37,694 nucleotides of DNA from Acidobacteriota bacterium (GTDB lineage: Bacteria; Acidobacteriota; Terriglobia; Acidiferrales; UBA7541): positions 24,172 through 61,865 of the forward strand of contig PMUS01000044.1 in assembly GCA_003166795.1 (NCBI GenBank). The letters are read 5' to 3'. Below are positions 1-8,195 of the stretch, piece by piece; position 1 is the first letter of the stretch; each line of letters begins with the position of its first letter. The notes below the pieces were generated by a model, which searched no databases, had not been told where the DNA came from, and saw only the letters and a list, made by a program, of their open reading frames with translations. Both the position numbers and the translations under genes were made by a program.

Positions 1-23
1 TTCGAGTCCAGGCCCCGGAGCCA
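1..23 (+). tRNA. 3' end of a tRNA, probably tRNA-Asn (truncated by window edge)
   Basis: The first 23 bases fit the 3' end of a tRNA exactly. They give a 7-nt T loop (TTCGAGT, 1-7), a 5-nt 3' T-stem strand (CCAGG, 8-12), a 7-nt 3' acceptor strand (CCCCGGA, 13-19), discriminator G20 and an encoded CCA (21-23). The discriminator G and the T arm resemble bacterial tRNA-Asn, whose T arm commonly reads GGTTCGAGTCC. The anticodon lies outside the window, so the identity is a guess. The 5' acceptor strand should read TCCGGGG just upstream. Confidence 0.7.
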
Positions 24-163
24 CTTCCCCGTTTCGATCGTCCGCGCGCATGTTGCAATAACGCGCGTGCGCCTATGCTATCGCCGGCAGGCGGCATTCG
101 TGCAAATCGCGTGAGCCTCCGACAATTTAGATTCGACTTCAATTCAAACAGCGAGACGCCGCC

Positions 164-697
164 ATGTCCAGTTCCAATGCAAAACTTTCCGCCGATGACA
201 GGCTCGACATCATGGAGCTTTTTGCAAAGTACGCTTGGGCGATTAATTTTGGCGATGACGAGGGAGTCTTGCAGTGCTTCGCGGAGGACGCGCTGCTCGA
301 TCGCCTGTGGCAGTGCAAAATGGCGGGGCACGAAAAGATTCGCCGCGCCTTCGAGGAACTTTGGTACGCCCGCCCGAGCTGGTGGATCGGCCGGCAGTAC
401 CTGGCGAATCATTTCTTCATGGAACCCGAAGGAGAGGGCGCGCGCGTGAGAGCTTTCTTTTCGATCTTGCAGTACAACGTGGAGTACCGCACGAATTTCG
501 TCTTCGGCGTCGGCACGTCGGACAACTTCTGCACGAAGCGCAACGGCAAGTGGGTCTTCCAGTCGCTCAAGGTGAATGCGTGGATGGACCGGAATACCGT
601 GCTGTGGGTCGGGGACTCGCGAGCGACGACGGCTGGACCCAAAGTCGCGGCGACCGCATCGCCGGCAAATACGGCGCAAGCGCCTACCAGAACTTAA
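164..697 (+). CDS. NTF2-like / SnoaL-type domain protein
   Basis: This 177-aa protein has residues 8-150 typical of the SnoaL_4/NTF2-like alpha+beta cone fold: an N-terminal helix (DRLDIMELFAKYAWAIN), the D-x-x-x-x-L-x-C-F-A-E-D segment, then beta strands ending in a G-K-W-V-F-Q-S-L-K-V strand. Family members include polyketide cyclases, steroid isomerase-like enzymes, ring-hydroxylating dioxygenase beta subunits and non-catalytic ligand binders, so no reaction can be named. The last ~25 residues are an Ala/Thr/Pro-rich tail. The ATG at 164 lacks a strong ribosome binding site, but it is the first start that leaves the whole domain intact. No partner genes flank it. Confidence 0.75.
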   Translation: MSSSNAKLSADDRLDIMELFAKYAWAINFGDDEGVLQCFAEDALLDRLWQCKMAGHEKIRRAFEELWYARPSWWIGRQYLANHFFMEPEGEGARVRAFFSILQYNVEYRTNFVFGVGTSDNFCTKRNGKWVFQSLKVNAWMDRNTVLWVGDSRATTAGPKVAATASPANTAQAPTRT

Positions 698-751
698 GCG
701 GCTGAGCGGGGCGACCTTCGACCCGAGGGAGCGACGAGTTGGGGTTGTTTC

Positions 752-777
752 ACCAAGCGGAGGGGACCCGCCTTGGT
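752..777. other. Hairpin in the 698-996 intergenic stretch
   Basis: The 299-base stretch between the NTF2-like gene and the next gene has no convincing reading frame. Its one clear structure is an inverted repeat: ACCAAG (752-757) plus CGG pairs with CCG plus CTTGGT (772-777), with one bulged C. There is no T tract on either side, so it is not a standard terminator. It may attenuate read-through between the two convergent genes. Confidence 0.3.
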
Positions 778-996
778 AAATTCCGAAGCGCGGAGAAGCA
801 GGACTTCGAGTTCACGATCCGAGACCGACACTCTCGCGACTGCGACGCCGGGTTTAAAGGTCATACCGCCCTCCCACCCTCGTAACCCCGATAAAAGGGC
901 CCGTATTGGCGAAGCGTATTCCCGGCGTAGAGTCCTGTCAAGTAATTAGGTTGATGAATATATCAATGGCTTGGTAAACCTGCCGCAGGCGACAGC

Positions 997-1320
997 TCAG
1001 CTTAGCGGAATCGTGGAAAGGAACGCGGGCAGTGCGAGGACAATGAGAAATCCGCTCAGCGCATAGGTGCAGATTGAAACGAATCCGAGGGGAAGAATTG
1101 CAATCAGGACTGGATCGCGGCCGCTTCGGTACATATCGAACATCATTCCGATCGCGCGAATCTGCATCCACATCGCCAGAGGCGCGTACAACAGGACCGG
1201 CCACACCTTCGCTGGTCCGCTGGGACCAAAATGGGCCGCGGCGAGCATCGGAAATACCAATATCATCGGGAGCAGCGTGAGTCCTGCTGCCTTCAGCCCC
1301 AACTTTTTTCTGTCTTCCAT
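997..1320 (-). CDS. Small integral membrane protein, unknown function
   Basis: This 107-aa protein has a charged N-terminus (MEDRKK) and three hydrophobic stretches at about residues 10-29, 41-58 and 70-97, consistent with three membrane helices. I recognise no family. Competing frames overlap it on both strands, but only this one gives a membrane-protein-like composition with a sensible positive-charge pattern. No strong ribosome binding site is seen before the ATG at 1320, so the start is uncertain. It is divergent from the secreted-protein gene at 1749. Confidence 0.5.
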   Translation of the reverse strand: MEDRKKLGLKAAGLTLLPMILVFPMLAAAHFGPSGPAKVWPVLLYAPLAMWMQIRAIGMMFDMYRSGRDPVLIAILPLGFVSICTYALSGFLIVLALPAFLSTIPLS

Positions 1321-1748
1321 GTATGGCAGCGTACATCATGGCTGCACGACTAACGAGCGGGTCCGTCGCACCGTGTAGCGAAATCGTCAACCTCATCTCC
1401 GCGATCCGCCCTGCGCCGCTGCGTGCACAATCGATCGCCGGCTCGCGCTCTATGCCTCCTGCATGCACGATGGTCGTTTCATGGGGATGGCGAACTACGA
1501 ACTCCGCTTGATTTTTCGAGCAACCGCGCCCCCAGTTGATGTATCTTATTTCCCGGGTGCATCCTCCGCACCCAAACCGCTGCGCCAGCGGCAATCCCCA
1601 CGACACGGGGACCTCCGGAGGCAACGCTGGGGAACCTCCCGCGCCGCCGTTCCGGAATTTCACCCTACGCAAGAGCTACGTTCTCTTTTGCTCAGGGTCT
1701 ATCCCCGCGGGAGCCAACGCGTTTCCGCACGGGACACAGGAGGATTCA
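1321..1748 (+). promoter_or_regulatory. Intergenic region with multi-hairpin 5' leader of the 1749 gene
   Basis: This 428-base stretch lies between divergent genes. Bases 1555-1640 can fold into consecutive stems: GGGTGC/GCACCC (1555-1560 with 1568-1573), CCGCTG/CAGCGG (1577-1582 with 1586-1591), CCCC/GGGG (1596-1599 with 1607-1610), and either the palindrome CCTCCGGAGG (1612-1621) or the alternative GGAGG/CCTCC pairing (1617-1621 with 1635-1639). Such mutually exclusive pairing ahead of a strong ribosome binding site could be a regulatory leader RNA. It does not match any riboswitch consensus I know. The rest of the stretch shows nothing I can name. Confidence 0.3.
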
Positions 1749-2435
1749 ATGAAACGAGTCGTAAGTCTTTGCGCCGTGCTGTCGCTGGCTCTATGGCTGA
1801 GCCCGGCAGTTCACGCGCAGTCCAATCAAGTTATTCCCGGCACCCAGGTGCGTCTCACATTGCTCGATGGGCTAAGCACCAGCGTCGCCCACAATGGCGA
1901 TCCCTTCACGGCGATCGTTGCGGAACCCGTATTTTTGGGAAACCAGCTAATCCTGCCTGCGGGAGCCAAGGTTCACGGCACAATTACCGCCGTCGATCGC
2001 CCCAGGTATTTCTCCATGTTCCGTGGTGGCGCTTCGATGAATCTGGCATTTAGTTCCATCGAAGTGGAGAGCCGAATCTTCCCGGCGAAGCTGAGCATTC
2101 TCTCGATCTATAGCGGCGGGACGGAAGCGACCAAACAGCGGAAGGACCTGAAGACCGTCGAGGGCGAAGACGTCCAGGAAAGCCGCGGCATCAAGGGTGA
2201 TGTCGAGGATGTAGCCATCGGAACGGCGGGCGGTTCAACCGTAGGGCTGATCTTCAGTCATGTCCTGCGGGGCACCGTGTTTGGACTGGTCGGCGGCACG
2301 GCCTACGTGGTGGCGAAGAAGGGGAAGGAAGTTGATCTGCCGGCCCAGACGGGGATTCTGGTGCGCATGGATACCACCCTGTCGCTTCCCGCGTCGCTGC
2401 TGCACAACGCGTCATACACTTCTGGCGGCAACTAG
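1749..2435 (+). CDS. Secreted/periplasmic conserved hypothetical protein
   Basis: This 228-aa protein starts at the ATG at 1749, chosen because a perfect AGGAGG (1738-1743) sits 5 nt upstream and a Sec signal peptide follows at once: MKR, a hydrophobic core, then cleavage after AVHAQ near residue 23. The mature part is beta-rich with an L-P-A-G-A-K-V-H-G-T-I segment. This pattern recurs in acidobacterial secreted proteins that resemble TrbI/VirB10-like beta domains, but the likeness is weak. A glycine-rich hydrophobic stretch (about residues 158-182) could be a membrane-associated hairpin. It is a single-gene unit, convergent with the response regulator at 2511. Function is unknown. Confidence 0.75.
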   Translation: MKRVVSLCAVLSLALWLSPAVHAQSNQVIPGTQVRLTLLDGLSTSVAHNGDPFTAIVAEPVFLGNQLILPAGAKVHGTITAVDRPRYFSMFRGGASMNLAFSSIEVESRIFPAKLSILSIYSGGTEATKQRKDLKTVEGEDVQESRGIKGDVEDVAIGTAGGSTVGLIFSHVLRGTVFGLVGGTAYVVAKKGKEVDLPAQTGILVRMDTTLSLPASLLHNASYTSGGN

Positions 2436-2510
2436 ACAGCGCGCTCGCAGGGGCTCACCGATGCTGGTTTTTCTGGCGTGATTCACTCGCTGGATGGATG
2501 AGACGCCGTT

Positions 2511-3125
2511 CTAAGCCCCAGCCCGAACGGTGGATTGCCTGTCTGCACTCTTGAGGAAGCGGTAAAGGCTTGTCCGGCCGATCCCGAGCATGCGCGCGGC
2601 GCGAACGCGGTTGCCGTTGCATGTCTCGAGGACTCGCCGGATATGCATGCTCCGCATTTCGCTCAGGGGCAACGGCCGCCAATCGCCGTTCGCCGTCACT
2701 GCTGAACTTTGCAATTTGCGCAGCTGCTCCGCCAGATCGTCGAGTGCTTTCGTCAGGCGCAGATAATCGAGAGGCTTGCAGAGATAGTCGCAAGCGCCAT
2801 GTTTGATTGCCTCAATCGCCGAATCAACCGAATGCGCCGCCGACATCAGAATCACGTGCATCCCGGGACCTTGATGCAAAACCTTTTCGAGGAATGCGAG
2901 GCCAGTCGTGCCGGGCAGCTTGCAATCCGCGAGAATGACGCGGCAGCTCCCCAGACGAGCTTTCTCGAGTGCTTCTTGGGAACTCACCGTGCCGACCGTC
3001 GGGAACCCGGCCCGCCCGAGTGAGTCTCTCGTAAGGCTCATCTGAGCTGGATCGCCATCCACCACGCAGACTGTCAGATTCCCCCTCGCCGCTAAGATGG
3101 TCGAAGTGTGATGAGCAAGGCTCAT
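2511..3125 (-). CDS. Response regulator, receiver plus Fis-type HTH (ActR/RegA-like)
   Basis: This 204-aa two-domain regulator has a receiver at residues 17-132 with all key residues: acidic pair D23/D25, phospho-acceptor D67 (in ILADCKLPG), S95 and K117 (in LCKPLD). A Fis-family helix-turn-helix (HTH_8) lies at about 158-192 (ETCNGNRVRAARMLGIGRTS). There is no AAA+ sigma54-activation domain between them, so it resembles ActR/RegA/PrrA redox-type regulators rather than NtrC. No partner histidine kinase is adjacent, so the signal is unknown. It is convergent with the secreted-protein gene. Confidence 0.88.
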   Translation of the reverse strand: MSLAHHTSTILAARGNLTVCVVDGDPAQMSLTRDSLGRAGFPTVGTVSSQEALEKARLGSCRVILADCKLPGTTGLAFLEKVLHQGPGMHVILMSAAHSVDSAIEAIKHGACDYLCKPLDYLRLTKALDDLAEQLRKLQSSAVTANGDWRPLPLSEMRSMHIRRVLETCNGNRVRAARMLGIGRTSLYRFLKSADRQSTVRAGA

Positions 3126-3417
3126 TCCGGTTGGATAGGCACGACTTGGGCCAGAGTGGCAGCCAGCGCGCCGTGGGCGGAATTATGCTGTGAGGTCTCG
3201 CCGGCGAAGGAATGGAAACTGATAAAGCTTCTGGATTGAGGCTGTTGATCGAAAAGCGCGAGCGCGGCAGAAGTCCGCCCAAGAAATTATTCTGCGCGAA
3301 CTCCAGTAAAGCACGATCGAATGGCGTCCCGAACCGGAACCGCAGTTTCAAACTGGGCCACATCCGAAGATTTCCTTGGCAACGCGAGCGGAGACAGCAG
3401 CTGAGCGCGTGCCCGAA
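3126..3417 (-). promoter_or_regulatory. Intergenic region upstream of the response regulator
   Basis: This is a 292-base stretch between the 3' end of the site-2 protease gene and the start of the regulator, both on the minus strand. It should hold the regulator's promoter, but I see no clear -35/-10 pair. A 69-codon plus-strand frame (3212-3421) has a GAAGGA just before its ATG, but it is very basic, resembles nothing, and its 3' end overlaps the protease stop. I do not call it a gene. Confidence 0.3.
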
Positions 3418-4125
3418 TTAGCCCCAGTGCGAGCCCGGATAAAGAAGCGCGAGCGCGAGCCCAAAAATCGCTCCGAAGATTTTGTCATATAGGACCCAGG
3501 CGAGCACGATTCCCAACATTCCGAAATTTTGATTATTGGTCCAATCGAGAAATCGCACCGCCAGGCCTTGACTCATCAGTAGCGTGACGCCGGTGCGGCC
3601 GTCGAGCGGCGGGACCGGCAGAAGATTGAATGTTCCGAGGAGTACATTCAGAACGAAAAGAATGCTCAAAAACGTTGCGGCAAACTGGGCCCCTCCCGGA
3701 CCGGTGGCCTCCGTGATGCGCGTGAACGCTACCGATTGCGGCATTCGCAGGTATCCGAGCGCCATCCCTCCGCGAATCCCGACGGCCGCCATAATTGCCA
3801 GCGTGAAATTTGCCCCGGGTCCGGCCAGAGCCATCCACGCAGCGCGGCGCGGATAGCTGCGCTGCCAGGCGGGGTCGTAGGGCGCACTCGCCCAGCCAAA
3901 CATCCAGTGAGGAGGAAGAATGTAAGTGGCGATCGGCACCAGAACCATCCCGAACGGCGCGCGGCGAATGTGCGGCAACGGATTCATGCTCGCTTGCCCT
4001 CCGTGAAACGCAGTGGGATCGCCGCCAAGATGCGCGACGAGCGAATGCGCGCCTTCATGACACGTCGTGGAAAAAAGAAACACGATGTACCAGATAATTC
4101 CGAGAGCGATAAAATCCGGGGCCAT
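3418..4125 (-). CDS. Site-2 protease family (peptidase M50) membrane protein
   Basis: This 235-aa multi-pass membrane protein carries both zinc-site signatures of M50 intramembrane metalloproteases. HEGAH (H23-E24-x-x-H27) lies in the first membrane helix. NLLPVPPLDG (167-176) supplies the third zinc ligand, D175. Further hydrophobic segments lie at about 58-72, 97-118, 145-168 and 205-228. No PDZ or CBS domain is present, so it is a compact SpoIVFB/YwhC-type member. Family members cleave substrates within the membrane, often anti-sigma factors; no substrate is evident nearby. It is divergent from the SRP RNA/dnaX unit. Confidence 0.88.
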   Translation of the reverse strand: MAPDFIALGIIWYIVFLFSTTCHEGAHSLVAHLGGDPTAFHGGQASMNPLPHIRRAPFGMVLVPIATYILPPHWMFGWASAPYDPAWQRSYPRRAAWMALAGPGANFTLAIMAAVGIRGGMALGYLRMPQSVAFTRITEATGPGGAQFAATFLSILFVLNVLLGTFNLLPVPPLDGRTGVTLLMSQGLAVRFLDWTNNQNFGMLGIVLAWVLYDKIFGAIFGLALALLYPGSHWG

Positions 4126-4238
4126 GGTGACGCCAGACTAGAACGGCGGCGCGCAATCCGCAAGCGCTGATCCCGCATAACTCGACGCGAGACGCGCGAA
4201 TTTCCGAAGAGGCCATCTTCTTTCGCGGTGCAGACCGG

Positions 4239-4244
4239 TATGCT
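4239..4244 (+). promoter_or_regulatory. Candidate -10 element upstream of SRP RNA
   Basis: TATGCT followed by AGAC is a good -10-like element about 60 bases before the mature SRP RNA. No good -35 is visible at the expected distance. A 6-bp inverted repeat (GTCGCA 4260-4265 with TGCGAC 4279-4284) lies between it and the RNA and would be in the trimmed 5' leader if this promoter is used. Confidence 0.3.
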
Positions 4245-4303
4245 AGACTCCGCGAAGCGGTCGCATCGCAAGAAAAATTGCGACGCAGACCGGCGATCGG
4301 TGG

Positions 4304-4403
<100 letters not shown>

Positions 4404-4454
4404 CCTCTTATCGCTGCCGACTGGCAGGGATTTCGAGGCCGAAAACAGGATCGA

Positions 4455-6185
4455 ATGAGCTACAAAGTCATCGCGCGAAAATATCGCCCGCAGACGTTCG
4501 CTGAAATCGTCGGGCAGCAGCACGTCACGCGGACGCTCGCGAACGCGATCGAATCGAATCGCGTCGCGCACGCGTACATTTTCTCCGGCGTGCGAGGTGT
4601 CGGCAAAACAACGGCCGCGCGCATCCTGGCCAAGGCTCTGAACTGCGTGAATGGCCCTACGGCCCAGCCGGATGGCACGTGCGACTCCTGCCGCGAGATT
4701 TCTGCGGGCACGTCGCTCGACGTTCTTGAAATCGACGCCGCATCAAACCGCGGCATCGATCAAATCCGCGAACTGCGCGAAATGGTGCGCTATGCGCCTG
4801 CATCGAGCCGCTACAAGGTTGTAATACTCGACGAGGCCCATCAGTTGACCGACGAGGCGTCGAACGCCCTGCTGAAGACGCTCGAGGAACCGCCCGAGCG
4901 CGTCGTGTTTATTCTGGCCACCACTCGCGCCGAGGATCTGGTCGAGACGATCAAATCACGCGCGCAGCTTTTCCAGTTTCGCTCGCTCACGTTTCAGGAA
5001 ATCTCGGGCCAGATCGAAAAAATCGTTAAGGCGGAAAATCTCAAGATCGACTCCGGCGCCGTGGCAGTCCTCGCGCGCGCGGCGGAAGGCAGCTTGCGCG
5101 ACGGTCTCTCGTTGCTCGAGCAGGCGATGGCGTATGCCGGCGACGACATCTCGGACGCGCAAGTGCGCGAGCTGCTCGGCGTCGTCGCCGAAAGCGTGCT
5201 CGATGATCTCGTCGGGGCGATTGCGGAACAATCCTCCGAACGCGCGCTGGGACTCGTTCACAGGCTCATCGCCGACGGCCAGAACTTGCAGCATTTCTGC
5301 CGCGAGGCGATTCGCCATTTCCGCAACCTGCTCGTGGCCCGTGTGTGCGGCGCCGATTCGGAGCTTGTCGCCGCGCCGCGGGATGAACGCCCCCGCTTGG
5401 CGGAACACGCCGCGAGATTCAGCGAAGAGGACCTCACGCGCTTTTTCAATGTTCTGCTGGAAACTGACGACGACTTGCGGCGAAAACCTGATCCGCGCTT
5501 GCACTTGGAACTAGGCCTGCTGCGACTCGTCAACGCGCAACGCCTCGCGCCGCTCGAAGAGATTCTTGGAGATTTACGGGGAGACCAGCGTCCAGCAAAA
5601 TCTTCGCAAACGCCGCAGGGCGCCCTGCCGCGGGCGACCGCTTCGGCACAATCCGTTTCCGTTTCTTCGTCGGGCGCGGCTGCCGTACGGATGGCTCCGT
5701 CGCCGGAAACGAAACTTTCCGTTGCACCGTCCACCGCGCCGGAGCGTCCGGTGTCAAATGTTCCGGTGCCTGCGTCGCCGCCTCGGATCATCGCGCGCGC
5801 CGCGGAAGATGGCGCAAGCGGATTGGCTTCGGCGCAATTGGATGCGGTCAAAGCAATGCTGCAAAGTTCCAGATTGCTTTCGTCTTTTCTCGAGCACGCC
5901 ACGCGCTGCGAAATAGACGCCGGCGAGTTCCGGCTTTTTTTCCATGCCGAGAATCGCACGCTGACGGAAATGCTGCCGCGCGAAGCGATGGAGCGATTGC
6001 GCACAGCTGTTCAGGAAGTCGTGGGCCAGCCTTTGCGCGTCTGTGTTAAACTGGATTCCGGGCGAGCAGGAATGGGACGCAGTTCGGAATTGCGCGCCAG
6101 GTTTGAAGAAGATCCGATCGTTAGGGCGATGCTGGAAAAATTCGGCGGCCAGATTTCAAGAGTCAAGCGCCCGGGCGAGGAATAA
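4455..6185 (+). CDS. dnaX: DNA polymerase III subunit gamma/tau
   Basis: This 576-aa clamp-loader ATPase starts at the ATG at 4455, because the protein then begins with the canonical MSYKVIARKYRPQTF. An upstream in-frame start would run into the SRP RNA. Motifs are Walker A GVRGVGKT (45-52), Walker B VVILDEAH (122-129), sensor-1 ATTR (155-158) and the SRA variant of the SRC arginine-finger motif (168-170). The zinc knuckle keeps C64, C76 and C79, but the usual second cysteine is Asp73. A Pro/Ser/Ala-rich linker (about 395-480) leads to a tau-type C-terminal domain. No A-rich slippery site for gamma production was found. It loads the beta clamp and couples polymerase to helicase. ybaB follows after 3 nt. 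Confidence 0.96.
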   Translation: MSYKVIARKYRPQTFAEIVGQQHVTRTLANAIESNRVAHAYIFSGVRGVGKTTAARILAKALNCVNGPTAQPDGTCDSCREISAGTSLDVLEIDAASNRGIDQIRELREMVRYAPASSRYKVVILDEAHQLTDEASNALLKTLEEPPERVVFILATTRAEDLVETIKSRAQLFQFRSLTFQEISGQIEKIVKAENLKIDSGAVAVLARAAEGSLRDGLSLLEQAMAYAGDDISDAQVRELLGVVAESVLDDLVGAIAEQSSERALGLVHRLIADGQNLQHFCREAIRHFRNLLVARVCGADSELVAAPRDERPRLAEHAARFSEEDLTRFFNVLLETDDDLRRKPDPRLHLELGLLRLVNAQRLAPLEEILGDLRGDQRPAKSSQTPQGALPRATASAQSVSVSSSGAAAVRMAPSPETKLSVAPSTAPERPVSNVPVPASPPRIIARAAEDGASGLASAQLDAVKAMLQSSRLLSSFLEHATRCEIDAGEFRLFFHAENRTLTEMLPREAMERLRTAVQEVVGQPLRVCVKLDSGRAGMGRSSELRARFEEDPIVRAMLEKFGGQISRVKRPGEE

Positions 6186-6188
6186 CCC

Positions 6189-6515
6189 ATGGAAGTAAAA
6201 GCACTGCAGCAGATGCTCTCGCAGTTCCGGCAAGTGCAGGAGACGCTTGAGAAGCGCATTGACGGGCTTAGCGTCGAAGCGTCTGCCGGAGGCGGCATGG
6301 TGTCCGTGAAGATGAATGGACAAAAACAGCTGACGGAAGTTCGCATCGAGCCGGATGTCTTCAAGTCCAAAGATCAGGAAATGTTGCAGGAGCTTGTTCT
6401 CGCGGCCGTGAACGAAGCCACGCGGCGCGTGGACGATGAATTGGCCAAGCAGATGAAGGATCTTACAGGTTCCGCTCCTGGAATCATGGGCTTGAAAATC
6501 CCGGGCCTGTTCTAG
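6189..6515 (+). CDS. ybaB: YbaB/EbfC family nucleoid-associated protein
   Basis: This 108-aa protein is full length for the family. An N-terminal coiled helix (about 1-35) precedes the beta-strand segment V-S-V-K-M-N-G and the E-V-R-I-E-P-D motif, with a long C-terminal helix. YbaB/EbfC dimers bind DNA as tweezers and coat the nucleoid. The gene starts 3 nt after the dnaX stop, with GAGGAAT as ribosome binding site, so it is co-transcribed with dnaX. recR, normally next, is separated here by an opposite-strand gene. Confidence 0.93.
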   Translation: MEVKALQQMLSQFRQVQETLEKRIDGLSVEASAGGGMVSVKMNGQKQLTEVRIEPDVFKSKDQEMLQELVLAAVNEATRRVDDELAKQMKDLTGSAPGIMGLKIPGLF

Positions 6516-6613
6516 TCTGGATTTCCTCGTAGGACCGCATTTCCCTTCTTCGATTTCAATTCCGTGCGTTTGCTGCCCAAGGTTGGGACTCGCACCAATA
6601 AAACTTTGTGACG

Positions 6614-6641
6614 AAAAAAAGAAGCGCAGCTCTCGCTGCGC
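6614..6641 (-). terminator. Rho-independent terminator of the YbhB-like gene
   Basis: Read on the minus strand, a 7-bp GC-rich stem (GCGCAGC/GCTGCGC, 6624-6641, 4-nt loop) is followed by TTC and then a run of seven T (complement of A 6614-6620). It lies 28 bases past the stop of the minus-strand gene. On the plus strand it could also slow transcripts leaving ybaB, though only CCCCTTT follows there. Confidence 0.75.
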
Positions 6642-6668
6642 CCCTTTCAGATCAGTTTTCGACGTGGC

Positions 6669-7319
6669 CTATCGCGGTGGTGGTCCCATGGTGAAGCCGG
6701 GTTGATGGTGGAACAATCCGATCAGCACGGTTCCGGTGAGGACGTGGCCGTCCATCGCTTTCTGAACGTCATCGCGGCTGGCGCCCTTCTGCAAATCGAG
6801 CATCGTATCGAGCGCGAAAAGCTCAAACGTGTAGTGGTGCACGGGTCCCGGAGGCGCGCAGGGGCCGAAGAACATCGGCTGGCCCGTGACGTTGCCGGCT
6901 TGAACTCCAACCGTCGAATCCGCCTTCACGCCCTCGGGGAGCGACGTGGCATCGCCCGGGATATTAAAAATCATCCAGTGCGTGATGTCGTCCATCGACT
7001 TCCGCGCGTGCGCATCGGGATCATGCAGCAATAGTACGAAGCTTTTCGTGCCGGCCGGCGCATTGACCCACGCGAGCGGCGGCGAGGTCATATTCGCAGG
7101 TTGCGTCATCGCTTTTCCGTCCGGCGAACAGGTGTATTTGTCAGGGATCGTCCCTCCGTCGGTGAGCCCCGTGCTGGTAAGCTGCAGCGGCGGTCCCGGC
7201 GCCGGACGTCCACCACCACCGCCAGCTGGCGGAGGTCCCTGCTGTGCCAGAGCCGGAGCTACGCCGGCTGCCAGCAAAAGTGTCACGATAGCGAGCGGTC
7301 GCATGATTCTCATTTGCAT
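6669..7319 (-). CDS. YbhB/YbcL family Raf-kinase-inhibitor-like protein (PEBP), secreted
   Basis: This 216-aa protein starts at the ATG at 7319, nine bases after GGGAGG. The signal peptide runs from MQMRIMRPLAIVTLLL to a cut after ALAQ near residue 26. A Gly/Pro-rich linker (27-44) precedes the PEBP fold. Diagnostic pieces are P-x-x-Y-T-C near the start, S-P-P-L-x-W, L-L-x-H-D-P-D-A, H-W-M-I-F-N-I-P-G and the G-P-x-x-P-P-G-x-x-H-H-Y-x-F-x-L-F-A-L-D segment. Bacterial PEBP members bind small anionic ligands; their roles are mostly unclear. It sits on the opposite strand between ybaB and recR with its own terminator. Confidence 0.92.
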   Translation of the reverse strand: MQMRIMRPLAIVTLLLAAGVAPALAQQGPPPAGGGGGRPAPGPPLQLTSTGLTDGGTIPDKYTCSPDGKAMTQPANMTSPPLAWVNAPAGTKSFVLLLHDPDAHARKSMDDITHWMIFNIPGDATSLPEGVKADSTVGVQAGNVTGQPMFFGPCAPPGPVHHYTFELFALDTMLDLQKGASRDDVQKAMDGHVLTGTVLIGLFHHQPGFTMGPPPR

Positions 7320-7496
7320 TCCGTCTTTCCTCCCTTATCCGCTGCTGGAAGCATTCCAGAGTCGGTTCCCCACAATCCCACCACAAAGCGCACGATTGTA
7401 ACTCCCGCGGAGTCGCGCGCGCAATCTATCATCCGAACTTCAGACGCGCGACCGGGAATCGCGTTTCACGTCTGGCGCAAGCGGATGCGACTCTGC

Positions 7497-7502
7497 GATA
7501 AT
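7497..7502 (+). promoter_or_regulatory. -10 element of recR, probable leaderless transcript
   Basis: GATAAT lies 8 bases before the recR ATG, and no Shine-Dalgarno sequence is present. Transcription from this -10 would begin at or within a few bases of the start codon, giving a leaderless mRNA. The -35 region is not recognisable. Confidence 0.4.
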
Positions 7503-7510
7503 GGGCTTGC

Positions 7511-8110
7511 ATGCCTGATTTTGCCCCTTCCGTCACGCGATTAATTGATGAGTTGAAGCGCCTGCCCGGCATCGGGCAGAAAACAGCGCAGCGCCTCGCC
7601 TTTTACCTGCTGCGAGTGGACAAGGGGCAGGCCCTCGCGCTTTCCGACGCGATCCGCGAAGCCAGGGAAAAGGTCCGCGAGTGCTCCATCTGCAATAACA
7701 TCACGGATAGCGATCCCTGCCTTTTTTGCAGCAGCACCACGCGAAGCAAGAACATGATCTGCGTGGTCGAAGAAGCCACGAATATCCAGGCCGTCGAGAA
7801 AACGCGGCAATTCAACGGACTTTATCACGTACTCGGTGGCGCACTTTCGCCGCTGCAGGGCGTCGGGCCCGATCAACTGAAGATCAGGAGCCTCATCGAG
7901 CGGCTTAAGGGCGGCACGGTCGAGGAAATCATCGTCGCTACCAATCCCACCGCGGAAGGCGAGGCGACGTCGGTGTATCTCTCGAAGTTGATCAAGCCGC
8001 TCGGCGTACGTGTCACGCGAATCGCAATGGGCATTCCGGTAGGCTCGGATCTCGAGTATGCCGACGAAGTCACGATGATGAAAGCGATGGAAGGGCGCCG
8101 GGACGTGTAG
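7511..8110 (+). CDS. recR: Recombination mediator protein RecR
   Basis: This 199-aa protein has the usual family length. An N-terminal helix-hairpin-helix (about 11-35, [11 protein letters not shown]) is followed by a complete C4 zinc finger (C58, C61, C70, C73), a Toprim domain from about 81 (V-V-E-E, and the N-P-T-x-E-G-E motif) and a C-terminal Walker-B-like stretch ending in A-D-E-V-T. RecR works with RecO (and RecF) to load RecA onto SSB-coated single-stranded DNA at gaps. dnaX-ybaB-recR is a widely conserved order. Here recR has its own promoter because of the inserted PEBP gene. Confidence 0.96.
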   Translation: MPDFAPSVTRLIDELKRLPGIGQKTAQRLAFYLLRVDKGQALALSDAIREAREKVRECSICNNITDSDPCLFCSSTTRSKNMICVVEEATNIQAVEKTRQFNGLYHVLGGALSPLQGVGPDQLKIRSLIERLKGGTVEEIIVATNPTAEGEATSVYLSKLIKPLGVRVTRIAMGIPVGSDLEYADEVTMMKAMEGRRDV

Positions 8111-8195
8111 CTTTCCCCTGTCGCTTCCCACTGGCCCGCTTGCTTCCCGCGCTCGATCGGCGTATACCAAAGCCATTGACTGACGGAGGCGCCCG

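Noticed and set aside
1555..1700. c-di-AMP (ydaO) or c-di-GMP riboswitch
   Set aside because: The GGGGACC and GGGGAACC pieces look suggestive, but the conserved GTCAGCTAACCTCGTAAGC and GCAAACC/GACGCAAAGCC segments are missing.
5934..5941. T run in dnaX considered as a programmed frameshift site for the gamma subunit
   Set aside because: Known dnaX slippery sites are A-rich (A-AAA-AAG or long A runs). None is present, and this run lies near the 3' end.
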